Shown: one piece after another, positions 1 to 6,719 of the stretch | Layout of the letters: every line of letters starts with the position of its first letter | Numbering within the stretch: position 1 is the first letter of the stretch | Origin: Alphaproteobacteria bacterium | GTDB lineage: Bacteria; Pseudomonadota; Alphaproteobacteria; Rickettsiales; UBA1997 | Direction of reading: 5' to 3' | Length of the DNA stretch: 14,343 bases | NCBI GenBank assembly: GCA_016869775.1 | Contig: VGDJ01000019.1 | Coordinates: 1-14,343 of the forward strand | Position numbers and translations under genes: made by a program | The notes under the pieces: model-generated | Databases searched by the model: none | Told to the model about the DNA's origin: nothing | What the model saw: the letters and a program-made list of their open reading frames with translations, nothing else

Positions 1-915
1 AATTCCGACTTTAACCGCATCAACCCCTGCATCATACAAGGCTTTTGAAGCTTCTTTTGTAGCAATGTTTCCTGCAATAATTTCTTGCTTAGGAAATAAT
101 TTTTTTAATTCTTTAACGGTTTCAATTACTCCTTTTGAGTGTCCATGAGCTGTGTCTACCACCAAAATATCAACATTAGCTTCGATCAAACTTTCCGCTC
201 TTCTAATACCATCTTTTCCAACCGATGTGGCTCCGGCCACAAGTAATCGACCTTCCTTATCTTTTGAAGCAAAAGGAAATTGTTTGGTTTTTTCTAAATC
301 TTTACCCGTCATTAAACCAACGCAATTTCCATTTCCATCGACGATAATTATTCGTTCAATTTTGTTTTTATGCAATAATGCTTTGGCATCACCCTTACTA
401 ACGCCAACTCGCGCTGTAATTAAACCACTTTTAGTCATAAGTTCTTTTACGGGCTGTTTTTTATCTTGAGCAAACCTAACATCGCGATTAGTTAGAATAC
501 CTACGAGTTTTTTAGAATTTTTTTTGACAACGGGAATTCCGGATATTCCATATTGATTCATAAGCAATAATGCATCGGCTAGAGTCTCATCGGGCGTGAT
601 AGTAACGGGATTTAACACAATTCCAGATTCAAATTTTTTGACCTTTTTTATTTCGTCAGCCTGTTCTTTAATTGAGAGATTTTTGTGAATACAACCAATC
701 CCTCCACTCTGAGCCATAGCAATTGCAAGCCTACTTTCTGTAACAGTATCCATCGCAGCAGAGATAATCGGAATTTCTATAGATATGTTTTTGGTAATTT
801 TTGTTCTGGTACTGACATCTGCGGGAAGAACTTCAGAGTATAGTGGCTTAAGCAAAACATCATCAAAAGTTAATGATGGGGCAAGAGATTCGTTGATTTT
901 TCTATTATTTGTCAT
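1..915 (-). CDS. guaB: IMP dehydrogenase, N-terminal 305 residues (3' end beyond window)
   Basis: Oxidises IMP to XMP with NAD+, the committed step of GMP synthesis in the cytoplasm. Reading the minus strand from the ATG at 915 gives an open frame to the window edge. It starts MTNNRKINESLAPSLTFDDV, with the family motif DDVLL, followed by SAAMDTVTESRLAIAMAQSG. A Bateman module of two CBS domains (about residues 95-205; for example GISGIPVV and LVGILTNRD) interrupts the barrel, which resumes with LVVDTAHGHS. The last codons read DAVKVGI, so the window ends just before the expected catalytic loop GPGSICT; the active-site Cys is not visible. Families run near 485-490 residues, so about 180 are missing through truncation by the window, not decay. 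No Shine-Dalgarno motif precedes the ATG. The gene diverges from fur across 143 bp. Confidence 0.97.
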   Translation of the reverse strand, partial: MTNNRKINESLAPSLTFDDVLLKPLYSEVLPADVSTRTKITKNISIEIPIISAAMDTVTESRLAIAMAQSGGIGCIHKNLSIKEQADEIKKVKKFESGIVLNPVTITPDETLADALLLMNQYGISGIPVVKKNSKKLVGILTNRDVRFAQDKKQPVKELMTKSGLITARVGVSKGDAKALLHKNKIERIIIVDGNGNCVGLMTGKDLEKTKQFPFASKDKEGRLLVAGATSVGKDGIRRAESLIEANVDILVVDTAHGHSKGVIETVKELKKLFPKQEIIAGNIATKEASKALYDAGVDAVKVGI

Positions 916-1058
916 ATTAGCGCTACTTTTAAAGTTATTTACTTCTTGTTTAATAATTCAAAAAAATTAAAAATTTGTGAAATTTTATCGAAATGCACCT
1001 CAAACCAGATGTAGCAAACGATTATCAACCACTCTAAATTAAAAAACAATCTTAATTT
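916..1058. promoter_or_regulatory. Divergent guaB/fur intergenic region
   Basis: These 143 AT-rich bases must hold the promoters of both guaB (minus) and the fur operon (plus), because the two genes start at its ends. I see no convincing -35/-10 pair on either strand. The best minus-strand candidate is a TAAAAT near 980-985, without a good -35. No clear 19-bp Fur box is present, so autoregulation by the adjacent Fur-like protein cannot be claimed. Neither start has a Shine-Dalgarno motif. Confidence 0.4.
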
Positions 1059-1481
1059 ATGATATCCCAAATTGAAAAACTCTGCCTAGAAAAAAATATT
1101 AAATTAACTGAAAACAGAAAAATAATCGCCAAAGTAATCTCTAAAAGTACCGATCATCCGGATGTTGAAGAGGTTTATCGTCGAGCCCAAAAAATTAACA
1201 ATAATATTGGCATAGCTACAGTTTATCGAACCGTAAAAATGTTTGAAGAGGCTGGAGTGATAACTAAACACGACTTTCTAAATAAAGGCAGAGCAAGATA
1301 CGAAGCTCTCGAGAATGAAGATCATCATGACCATATTGTCGATATTACTAACGATGTAGTTATAGAATTTTTTAATGAAGAAATTGAAAAACTTAAGGAA
1401 AAAATTGCTAAACAACATGGCTTTGAACTTGTTGGACATAAGCTTGAACTGTATTGCCGACCAATTGCTAAATTGAAATAA
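1059..1481 (+). CDS. fur: Fur-family metal-responsive repressor (alphaproteobacterial Fur/Mur type)
   Basis: A 140-residue Fur-family transcriptional regulator, full length. Residues 1-80 form the winged helix, with the recognition-helix signature NIGIATVYRTVKMFEEAGVI (49-68). The dimerisation/metal domain has HHDH at 89-92 and EFFNEEIEKLKEKIAKQHGF, ending LELYCRPIAKLK. The structural-zinc motif of classical Fur (LxCxxCG after HHDH) is replaced by IVDITND, so no CXXC exists. That is usual for alphaproteobacterial Fur/Mur proteins, some of which sense Mn2+ or Fe2+, and argues against Zur or PerR assignments. Whether it answers to iron or manganese cannot be told from sequence. It is first in an apparent operon, 16 bp ahead of thrB. 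The ATG lacks a Shine-Dalgarno sequence, but no other start would keep the N-terminal helix. Confidence 0.9.
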   Translation: MISQIEKLCLEKNIKLTENRKIIAKVISKSTDHPDVEEVYRRAQKINNNIGIATVYRTVKMFEEAGVITKHDFLNKGRARYEALENEDHHDHIVDITNDVVIEFFNEEIEKLKEKIAKQHGFELVGHKLELYCRPIAKLK

Positions 1482-1497
1482 TGTTAACAAAACAATT

Positions 1498-2460
1498 ATG
1501 GCGGTATACACAAAAATTACCAAAACAGAGTTAGAGCAACATTTATGCAATTATGAAATCGGCGGACTTATTGATTTTCATGAAATAGTTGAGGGCATCG
1601 ATAATTCAAATTACATAATCAAAACTTCAACTGGTAAATATATTTTTACAATTTTTGAATCTCGAATTGATAAAGAAATTTTACCATATTTTGTAAACCT
1701 TAAGCAACATCTCTCCTCAAAAAACATATCTTGCCCAAAACCAATTTCTAATAAAAGTGGCAATAAGATTACTGATTTTAAAAACAAAAAAACAATCATT
1801 GTAACCTTCTTAGAAGGCTCAAGTTTAAAGCCTCATCTTGATGGATACTACTATAATATTACCCCCAATAATTGCCTTCAAATTGGAGAAATATTGGCAA
1901 AAATGCATGTGGCTTCGCAAGATTTTGTTCAGTTTCGCTATAATGATTTGGGGGTTGATGGTTTTGAAAAATTATATCAAAAATTTAGTCATTTGTTGGC
2001 TGATTATGACAAAACTTTGGTTGATCTAATTCCTCAAGAAATAACTAACTTAAAAGCACTTTGGAATCCAAACTTACAATCATCCGCATGTCATTTAGAT
2101 TTATTTCCGGATAATGTTTTTTTTAAAGATGGCAAAATTTCGGCGGTGATAGATTTTTATTTTTCTGCCAATGATTTACAAATTTACGACTTTGCCATAA
2201 TCGTAAATGCTTGGTGCTTTGACAAACATAGTTTTAATCATCAAAAATTTATTTCAATCGTAAATGGTTATCAATCTATAAAACCCTTCACTAAGAGCGA
2301 ATTAGAATTCCTTCCTACCGCCCTTAAATGCGCTTCAATGCGGTTTTTAATTACTCGCTTAAACGATTATTTTTTTACACCGAAAAATTCACTTGTTAAA
2401 ATTAAAGATCCTCAAGAATATAAACAAAAATTACTATTTTTCTTACAAAACAAACTATAG
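1498..2460 (+). CDS. thrB: Homoserine kinase, aminoglycoside phosphotransferase-fold type
   Basis: Phosphorylates L-homoserine to O-phosphohomoserine with ATP, the penultimate step of threonine synthesis. The 320-residue product has the ThrB form with a protein-kinase-like (APH) fold, not the GHMP-kinase form of E. coli. It opens MAVYTKITKTELEQHL, which is characteristic of this family. The nucleotide-binding lobe contains IDNSNYIIKTSTGKYIFTIF (34-53). The catalytic loop is HLDLFPDNVFF (199-209; base D201, metal ligand N206), and the second metal motif is VIDFYFSANDLQIYDFA (217-233), followed by NAWCF (237-241), typical of ThrB. Length matches the family. It is sandwiched between fur and pgeF with gaps of 16 and 3 bp, so cotranscription is likely. 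Its presence implies an intact threonine branch, unlike most obligate intracellular Rickettsiales. Other genes of the pathway are not in the window. Confidence 0.93.
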   Translation: MAVYTKITKTELEQHLCNYEIGGLIDFHEIVEGIDNSNYIIKTSTGKYIFTIFESRIDKEILPYFVNLKQHLSSKNISCPKPISNKSGNKITDFKNKKTIIVTFLEGSSLKPHLDGYYYNITPNNCLQIGEILAKMHVASQDFVQFRYNDLGVDGFEKLYQKFSHLLADYDKTLVDLIPQEITNLKALWNPNLQSSACHLDLFPDNVFFKDGKISAVIDFYFSANDLQIYDFAIIVNAWCFDKHSFNHQKFISIVNGYQSIKPFTKSELEFLPTALKCASMRFLITRLNDYFFTPKNSLVKIKDPQEYKQKLLFFLQNKL

Positions 2461-2463
2461 CCA

Positions 2464-3153
2464 ATGATAGATTATTATTTCTTAGGCAAGGACTGCATTA
2501 TTGATGGAGATCTTGCAAATCGCGAAAACCTCAATCAAAAACTTAAAGAGCTAAATTTTGAATCACCTCATGTATTAATGCTCAATCAGGTTCATGGTAA
2601 TCAGGTAAAAATTATCAACGATGCCAAGCAATTTTATGGCGATCAAAACTTACCCAAAGCCGACGGAATTGTTACAAATCAAAAAAATATTATTCTTGGA
2701 ATAATTACCGCCGATTGCGCACCAATTGCGCTATGGGACGATGAAAATCAAATTATAGGTTTATGTCACGCTGGCTGGCGCGGAGCCAAATCTGGAGTCA
2801 TAGAAAACACAATTTCTGCGATGAAAATACTAGGAGCTTGCGATATAAAAGCTTCAATTGGACCTATGATTCAACAATATTCCTACGAAGTTTCTCAAGA
2901 ATTTTTTGATGATTTTATTAGTGAAAATATCACAAATAAAAAATTTTTTAGAACTGGCAAAAATGAAACCAAATGGCTTTTTGACTTGCCCAATTATGTT
3001 TTTGAAAGAATTTCCAGAGCTGGAGTAAATGAAATCGAGAATTTGGGAATCGACACTTACACTAATGCCGAAAAATATTTTAGCTTCAGAAGATCAAAAC
3101 AAATTTCGAATGATGATAATGGTAGAAATATCACCATAATTGGGGCGAAATAA
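2464..3153 (+). CDS. pgeF: Multicopper-laccase-fold protein YfiH/PgeF (peptidoglycan editing factor, DUF152)
   Basis: A 229-residue member of the YfiH/YlmD (DUF152) family. The E. coli homologue PgeF removes misincorporated L-serine from UDP-MurNAc precursors. Members were formerly called polyphenol oxidases and purine nucleoside phosphorylase activity has also been reported, so the exact reaction here is inferred. Conserved metal/active-site motifs are all visible: QVHG (42-45, H44), TADCAP (82-87, C85), CHAGWRG (101-107, H102), SIGPMI (131-136) and DTYTNAEKYFSFRRSK (197-212). The usual GPCI is GPMI, a conservative departure at a residue that is not a metal ligand. It begins 3 bp after the thrB stop and converges on parA. 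The length is typical (about 230-260). Confidence 0.9.
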   Translation: MIDYYFLGKDCIIDGDLANRENLNQKLKELNFESPHVLMLNQVHGNQVKIINDAKQFYGDQNLPKADGIVTNQKNIILGIITADCAPIALWDDENQIIGLCHAGWRGAKSGVIENTISAMKILGACDIKASIGPMIQQYSYEVSQEFFDDFISENITNKKFFRTGKNETKWLFDLPNYVFERISRAGVNEIENLGIDTYTNAEKYFSFRRSKQISNDDNGRNITIIGAK

Positions 3154-3215
3154 ATATATTTTTAGAGCGTTAAACCGAATATTTTGCCCAACCAAATAAA
3201 TTAAAACTGTGAAAA

Positions 3216-4013
3216 CTAGATGGATTCCCTGATTATAATCTCTCGCGCTAACTTTATATAAGCTAAAGAACCCGAAGATTTAGAATCATATATTACACCC
3301 GGAAGACCATAAGATGGGGCCTCGGAAAGCCTAACATTTCTCGGTACATAATTTTCATAAACTTTATCGCCCAAAAAACTTCTAACATCATTTTCAACCT
3401 GTTCGGTCAATTTATTTCTTCGATCATGCATAGTTAGAATTATACCACTAACTCTCAAATCTGGATTTAGATTTTCCTTAACTAATCCGACAGTATTAAG
3501 AAGATGGCTAAGCCCCTCTAACGAAAAAAATTCACATTGCATTGGAATTAAAATTGCATCCGAAGAACTAAGAGCATTAATGGTTAGTAAACCCAATGAT
3601 GGCGGACAATCAATAATGATCGCATCAAAATCGTAAATAATTTCAACTAATGAATTTTTAAGTAAATATTCGCGATTCTCAATTCCAACCAATTCAACTT
3701 CGCAAGCCGATAGATCAACTGTTGAAGTAATTATTTTGAGATTCGGAATTTTAGTGTTTAAAATTGCATTTGAGGCAGTGGACTGGCCAATAATAACATC
3801 ATAAATAGTGGTTACTCTGACATCGTTTTCTATTCCCAGCCCAGTACTAGCATTACCCTGAGGATCGAGGTCAATAAGCAAAACTTTTTTTTTGACCGAC
3901 GCGATAGCGGTCGCAATGTTTATTGCGGTTGTAGTTTTTCCGACCCCACCTTTTTGGTTAACGATAGAAAAAATTTTGGTTTTTTTTGAATTTTGTTGAT
4001 GGTTTTGGATCAT
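3216..4013 (-). CDS. parA: Chromosome-partitioning ATPase ParA (Soj type)
   Basis: A 265-residue deviant-Walker ATPase that binds DNA nonspecifically when ATP-bound and, with ParB bound at parS, segregates replication origins. Motifs: KGGVGKTT (21-28, Walker A with the signature lysine), DLDPQGNASTGLG (48-60, switch I) and IIIDCPPSLGLLTINAL (132-148, Walker B). Also present are PMQCEFFSLEGLSHLLNT and the C-terminal PRNVRLSEAPSYGLPGVIYD, typical of chromosomal ParA rather than plasmid ParA. There is no N-terminal helix-turn-helix domain, again the chromosomal form. parB normally follows parA directly, but here the next gene is the convergent pgeF, 62 bp away, with no room for parB. The usual upstream partners gidB/rsmG and gidA are also absent. 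A parS-like site lies about 70-85 bp upstream of the start. Confidence 0.95.
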   Translation of the reverse strand: MIQNHQQNSKKTKIFSIVNQKGGVGKTTTAINIATAIASVKKKVLLIDLDPQGNASTGLGIENDVRVTTIYDVIIGQSTASNAILNTKIPNLKIITSTVDLSACEVELVGIENREYLLKNSLVEIIYDFDAIIIDCPPSLGLLTINALSSSDAILIPMQCEFFSLEGLSHLLNTVGLVKENLNPDLRVSGIILTMHDRRNKLTEQVENDVRSFLGDKVYENYVPRNVRLSEAPSYGLPGVIYDSKSSGSLAYIKLAREIIIRESI

Positions 4014-4081
4014 TTTAGGGCGTAAATGGAATTTTTTATCGATTAATTTAAATTAAACTAATCGTAATAAATTTGTCAATT

Positions 4082-4097
4082 CGTTTCACATGAAACT
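4082..4097. promoter_or_regulatory. parS-like centromere site
   Basis: The 16-mer CGTTTCACATGAAACT resembles the bacterial parS consensus TGTTTCACGTGAAACA. Both 6-bp arms, GTTTCA and TGAAAC, are intact. The differences are the two outermost bases and a G to A in the central CG. It lies between the ParA start and the hisZ-like stop, in what would be the parA leader. ParB would be expected to nucleate here and might also repress parA. No second parS-like 16-mer was noticed in the window, and no parB is adjacent. Functional status is inferred from sequence match and location. Confidence 0.7.
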
Positions 4098-4112
4098 TTA
4101 TAATTTTTACAA

Positions 4113-4140
4113 ACTATAAGCAGAATCGACAAATAACCAA
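4113..4140 (-). promoter_or_regulatory. Candidate parA promoter
   Basis: On the minus strand, TTGGTT (4135-4140) is followed after 16 bases by TATAGT (4113-4118). Each is a partial match to sigma-70 elements. Transcription would begin near 4106 and run through the parS-like site before the parA ATG at 4013. In DNA this AT-rich such matches arise easily by chance. Confidence 0.27.
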
Positions 4141-4207
4141 CCCAAGACTAAAAATCAGGGTTCTTTAACAAGGTTGCAGGCTTCAACAATAAAATTAAAA
4201 TTGAGTT

Positions 4208-5137
4208 TTATATTTTTCTTAAAAAATTTATGTAGATTGTTGAGCCAACCGAATTCAAGATTTCATCCCCACAAGTAATTGAATAGCAACCGCCCTTGGC
4301 TAGTGGATATGGGAAATTATTTACAAAAATATCGAAAGCGATTTTGTTGTGGTAAGAAAACTTATTATCTCCAAATAAATCAAAATTTATCGACAAATTT
4401 GGGAAATTTTTTTGCAAAAATACCATCAGCTCGCGGGCATTTTCGAGTTGTTGGCTAATATCAATATTGCCATAAATATTTTGAATTTTTGACGATAATA
4501 AATCGAAATTGGTATTATTTAAAATGATTTCGGCAATTATCGCACTAAAATCGCCTCCATATTTTTTGACATCAGAAATTCTTTTATTAATTATCGCATC
4601 TTTTAAAACGTTATTTGCTGAACTTTTGATAGTTGTTAAAAAAATATTTAAAAAATCGGGAAGGGTGATTGTAATGCTAACATTTTTGATATTTTTCAAA
4701 ACATTTAGCGTGTCATTTATTACTTCGTAGCAAGACTTAAGGCTATTATCGCCTATGATTTCGCAACCAACTTGGGTTTGTTGTCTCTCATAATAAAGCT
4801 CATCACTGTTAAGATTTATTATATCACCGTAATAACATAATTTTAAGGGAGTTTTGAATTGCGCTTCAAAATTTGAGGATACGTAATTAGCAATTTGAAC
4901 GGTAATATCATTTCTAAAAAAAATATTTTTCTTAGAAATTGGATCTATAACCCTAAAAACATTCCCGATTTCTTTCTCATCATAACCATCAACAAATTCA
5001 ACAATTGAAGTTTTTATCAATTCATAACCATTATTTAAAAAATTATCCACCGCGAGTTTGGTAAATTCATAGTTTTTCTTGGCCTCGATTGAAATGAGAT
5101 CATAAAATCCAATTGGTAAAATTCTATTTGTACTCAT
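4208..5137 (-). CDS. hisZ: HisZ-like ATP phosphoribosyltransferase regulatory subunit (class II HisRS paralogue)
   Basis: A 309-residue protein with only the class II aminoacyl-tRNA-synthetase catalytic fold of HisRS and no anticodon-binding domain, the HisZ architecture. HisZ partners a short HisG to perform and feedback-regulate the first step of histidine synthesis. Visible features are LPIGFYDL (7-14), matching the LPxGxxDL opening of HisZ/HisS, FFRNDITVQIANYV (73-86; the RxDxT region), CYYGDIINL followed by ERQQTQVGCEIIG (101-129, motif 2 region), and LAKGGCYSITCG (279-290, motif 3 region). In the last, the usual GGRYD arginine is Cys, fitting a non-synthetase. Divergence is high for the middle section (130-270). 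No hisG is adjacent. Its ATG overlaps the stop of the glycosylase gene upstream (ATGA, 4 bp), implying translational coupling and one nrdR-udg-hisZ transcript. A degenerate HisS-like paralogue of other function is the main alternative. Confidence 0.72.
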   Translation of the reverse strand: MSTNRILPIGFYDLISIEAKKNYEFTKLAVDNFLNNGYELIKTSIVEFVDGYDEKEIGNVFRVIDPISKKNIFFRNDITVQIANYVSSNFEAQFKTPLKLCYYGDIINLNSDELYYERQQTQVGCEIIGDNSLKSCYEVINDTLNVLKNIKNVSITITLPDFLNIFLTTIKSSANNVLKDAIINKRISDVKKYGGDFSAIIAEIILNNTNFDLLSSKIQNIYGNIDISQQLENARELMVFLQKNFPNLSINFDLFGDNKFSYHNKIAFDIFVNNFPYPLAKGGCYSITCGDEILNSVGSTIYINFLRKI

Positions 5138-6039
5138 AAAACATGCTTTTGATTGATAAATTCCTTAATTTTTAGCATATCCAGCCACGCGGTTTTTTTC
5201 TTGGATGGCTGGCGCATAAGATAAGATGGATGAAAGATGGTAAATATTTTAGTGCTTTTTGATAGATAACTGGGCGAAAAATCAATAAATTTTCCTCTTA
5301 TTGAGCTAATCGTATCGTTGGTATTTAAAATCGCACTCATAGCTGTGGCGCCAACCAAAATTATGATTTTTGGATTAAAAAGCTCGATATGCTTCTCAAC
5401 GAATGGTCTGCAAATTGAAAGCTCTTCATCTGTAGGTCGGCGATTTCCGGGAGGACGCCAAAATATCACATTGGTGATGTAATAATCTGAATCTCTTGCA
5501 AGACCAATAGATTTAAACATGGAATTAAGTAACTCTCCAGAATCACCACAAAATGGTATTCCACGCAAATCTTCGTGATTTCCGGGAGCTTCACCAATTA
5601 CCATAATATCAGAGTTTTGATTACCATCACAAAAAACTGTATTAGTGGCCATTTTTTTTAGATTGCATCCCTCAAAACTACATACGAAATTTTTAAGTTC
5701 ATCGATATTGGAAGCTTTGCTAGCTAATACTTTGGAAGAATTTATGATTTCATTTAACGACATAAATTTATTATTTGGATTTTCTAATAAAAATTGATCA
5801 TCCTTAGGGGTGGCGACCTTTTTCGCAATTTCTGATAAGGCCTCAGATGTTGATGGAATTATTGAAATTGAATTATCATAATTTTTAACTTGCATAGATT
5901 TTTCAGATACAGGGCTAGGAGTTTTTTTAAGGCTATTTTTTTGAAATAATCTATTAACAGCCTGATCTGAATAAAGCTCTTCGAGATCATTATCATGATA
6001 AAAACTAATTACTTCTTGCCAGTTTGATTTTTTAGTCAT
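5134..6039 (-). CDS. Uracil-DNA glycosylase, family 4-like, with altered Fe-S ligands
   Basis: Removes uracil from DNA to start base-excision repair. The 301-residue product has a low-complexity N-terminal region (about 1-110) and a C-terminal UDG domain: VIGEAPGNHED (147-157; motif 1, GEAPG), RGIPFCGDSGELLNSMF (159-175), YYITNVIFWRPPGNRRPTDE (186-205) and IFHPSYLMRQP (268-278; motif 2, HPSYL). In classical family 4 enzymes four cysteines hold a 4Fe-4S cluster: a CxxC pair, the Cys of KCRPPGNR, and a Cys about 16 residues later. Here the CxxC is reduced to FEGC (C125), KCRPP is FWRPP (W194), and only C210 of the later pair remains. A cluster is therefore doubtful. Alphaproteobacterial enzymes of this type without Fe-S clusters have been described (Bradyrhizobium). 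The start abuts the nrdR stop with no gap, and the end overlaps hisZ by 4 bp. Confidence 0.88.
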   Translation of the reverse strand: MTKKSNWQEVISFYHDNDLEELYSDQAVNRLFQKNSLKKTPSPVSEKSMQVKNYDNSISIIPSTSEALSEIAKKVATPKDDQFLLENPNNKFMSLNEIINSSKVLASKASNIDELKNFVCSFEGCNLKKMATNTVFCDGNQNSDIMVIGEAPGNHEDLRGIPFCGDSGELLNSMFKSIGLARDSDYYITNVIFWRPPGNRRPTDEELSICRPFVEKHIELFNPKIIILVGATAMSAILNTNDTISSIRGKFIDFSPSYLSKSTKIFTIFHPSYLMRQPSKKKTAWLDMLKIKEFINQKHVL

Positions 6040-6486
6040 TTATATAATTTGTTTAATAAACTTCTGGAAATCATCAGTTTTTTCGAAATTTTTATAAACC
6101 GATGCAAATCGAACAAAGGCAACTTTATCAAGCTTTTCAAGCGAATTCATAACCATTTCACCAATTTTAGAGGAATGAATTTCAACTTCATTTTCAATTT
6201 CAAGTTGACGAACAATATTGTTCACTAATCTCTCAACTTGCAAATCAGAAACTGGTCTCTTCCTTACCGCCATCTCTACTGATTTACGCAACTTCTCTGG
6301 ATCAAAAACTTTTTTATCACCATTCTTTTTAATAACTAAAATTTCTCGCAGCTGAGTCCTCTCAAAAGTTGTGAATCTTGAGTCACAAGCTGAACAATAT
6401 CTTCTGCGCTTTATAGCTTCTCCATCATCAGATATTCTACTATCTTTAACTTGGGTCTCCAAATTTCCGCAAAAGGGGCATCGCAT
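6040..6486 (-). CDS. nrdR: Transcriptional repressor NrdR
   Basis: A complete 148-residue NrdR, the nucleotide-sensing repressor of ribonucleotide reductase operons. It binds dATP/ATP through an ATP-cone and NrdR boxes through a zinc ribbon. The ribbon is MRCPFCGNLETQVKDSR with a second pair in RRRYCSACDSRFTTFER, giving ligands C3, C6, C31 and C34. The ATP-cone (about 47-139) contains VIKKNGDKKVFDPEKLRKSV and VAFVRFASVYKNF. Length is typical (about 150). It is the first gene of an nrdR-udg-hisZ-like run; the next start follows the nrdR stop directly. No NrdR box or nrd gene was recognised in the window, so its targets must lie elsewhere. In many alphaproteobacteria nrdR sits beside glyA and ribD, which are absent here. 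Confidence 0.97.
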   Translation of the reverse strand: MRCPFCGNLETQVKDSRISDDGEAIKRRRYCSACDSRFTTFERTQLREILVIKKNGDKKVFDPEKLRKSVEMAVRKRPVSDLQVERLVNNIVRQLEIENEVEIHSSKIGEMVMNSLEKLDKVAFVRFASVYKNFEKTDDFQKFIKQII

Positions 6487-6719
6487 ACTGGAAAATAAAT
6501 TAATTTTATGAAAAACCTTTAATAAATATTTTTAGGTAAAAAAGTCTTAGTTTTTGATTTGAAATTCAAAATATTATTAATTAACAATTTAGAATCAAAA
6601 TAAATAAAACTAACTATAAGATCACTAATAATTTAATGATTAGTTTAGATTATATTTGAGGGAGAGGGGGGCACAAGATTAGAAAATTTAGAAACCTCTA
6701 AAAGTTTAATAAAAAATTT
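6487..6719. other. Intergenic region between atpC and nrdR
   Basis: These 233 noncoding, very AT-rich bases hold four things on inspection. First, an AT-only 6-bp stem with a 4-base loop, TTTAGA/TCTAAA (6687-6702), just after atpC, too weak to call a terminator. Second, a purine tract, GAGGGAGAGGGGGG (6658-6671), which is pyrimidine-rich on the transcribed minus strand. Third, an inverted repeat ACTAAT/ATTAGT (6624-6629, 6639-6644). Fourth, an 8-bp inverted repeat TTTTGATT/AATCAAAA (6552-6559, 6593-6600) enclosing TTTGAA-A-TTCAAA, in the putative nrdR leader. No plausible small gene is seen. Confidence 0.5.
6649..6676 (-). promoter_or_regulatory. Candidate nrdR operon promoter with pyrimidine-rich spacer
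   Basis: On the minus strand a perfect TATAAT (6649-6654) is preceded, at 16 bases, by TTGTGC (6671-6676), which matches only the TTG of the -35 consensus. The spacer is nearly all pyrimidine and includes a run of C. The start would be near 6643, leaving a leader of about 155 nt before nrdR. The perfect -10 is the main support; the -35 is poor. Confidence 0.33.

Noticed and set aside
152..970. Plus-strand open frames at 152-469 and 785-970
   Set aside because: Both lie antisense to guaB, whose conserved protein fills the minus strand; they show no family features.
1000..1035. Possible Fur box near fur (ACGATTATCAA)
   Set aside because: Only one half resembles the consensus; not enough to call an operator.
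1278..1550. Minus-strand frame of 90 codons across fur and thrB
   Set aside because: Antisense to two clear genes; its hydrophobic look comes from the AT-rich complement.
4509..4730. Plus-strand 73-codon hydrophobic frame within hisZ-like
   Set aside because: Antisense shadow of the coding frame; no independent support.
5043..5051. DnaA-box-like TTATCCACC
   Set aside because: Single, one mismatch, inside hisZ-like coding sequence, with no cluster; does not support an origin here.
6687..6702. Stem-loop after atpC as an intrinsic terminator
   Set aside because: Six A/T-dominated pairs and only a short T run follow; such structures are expected by chance in this composition.
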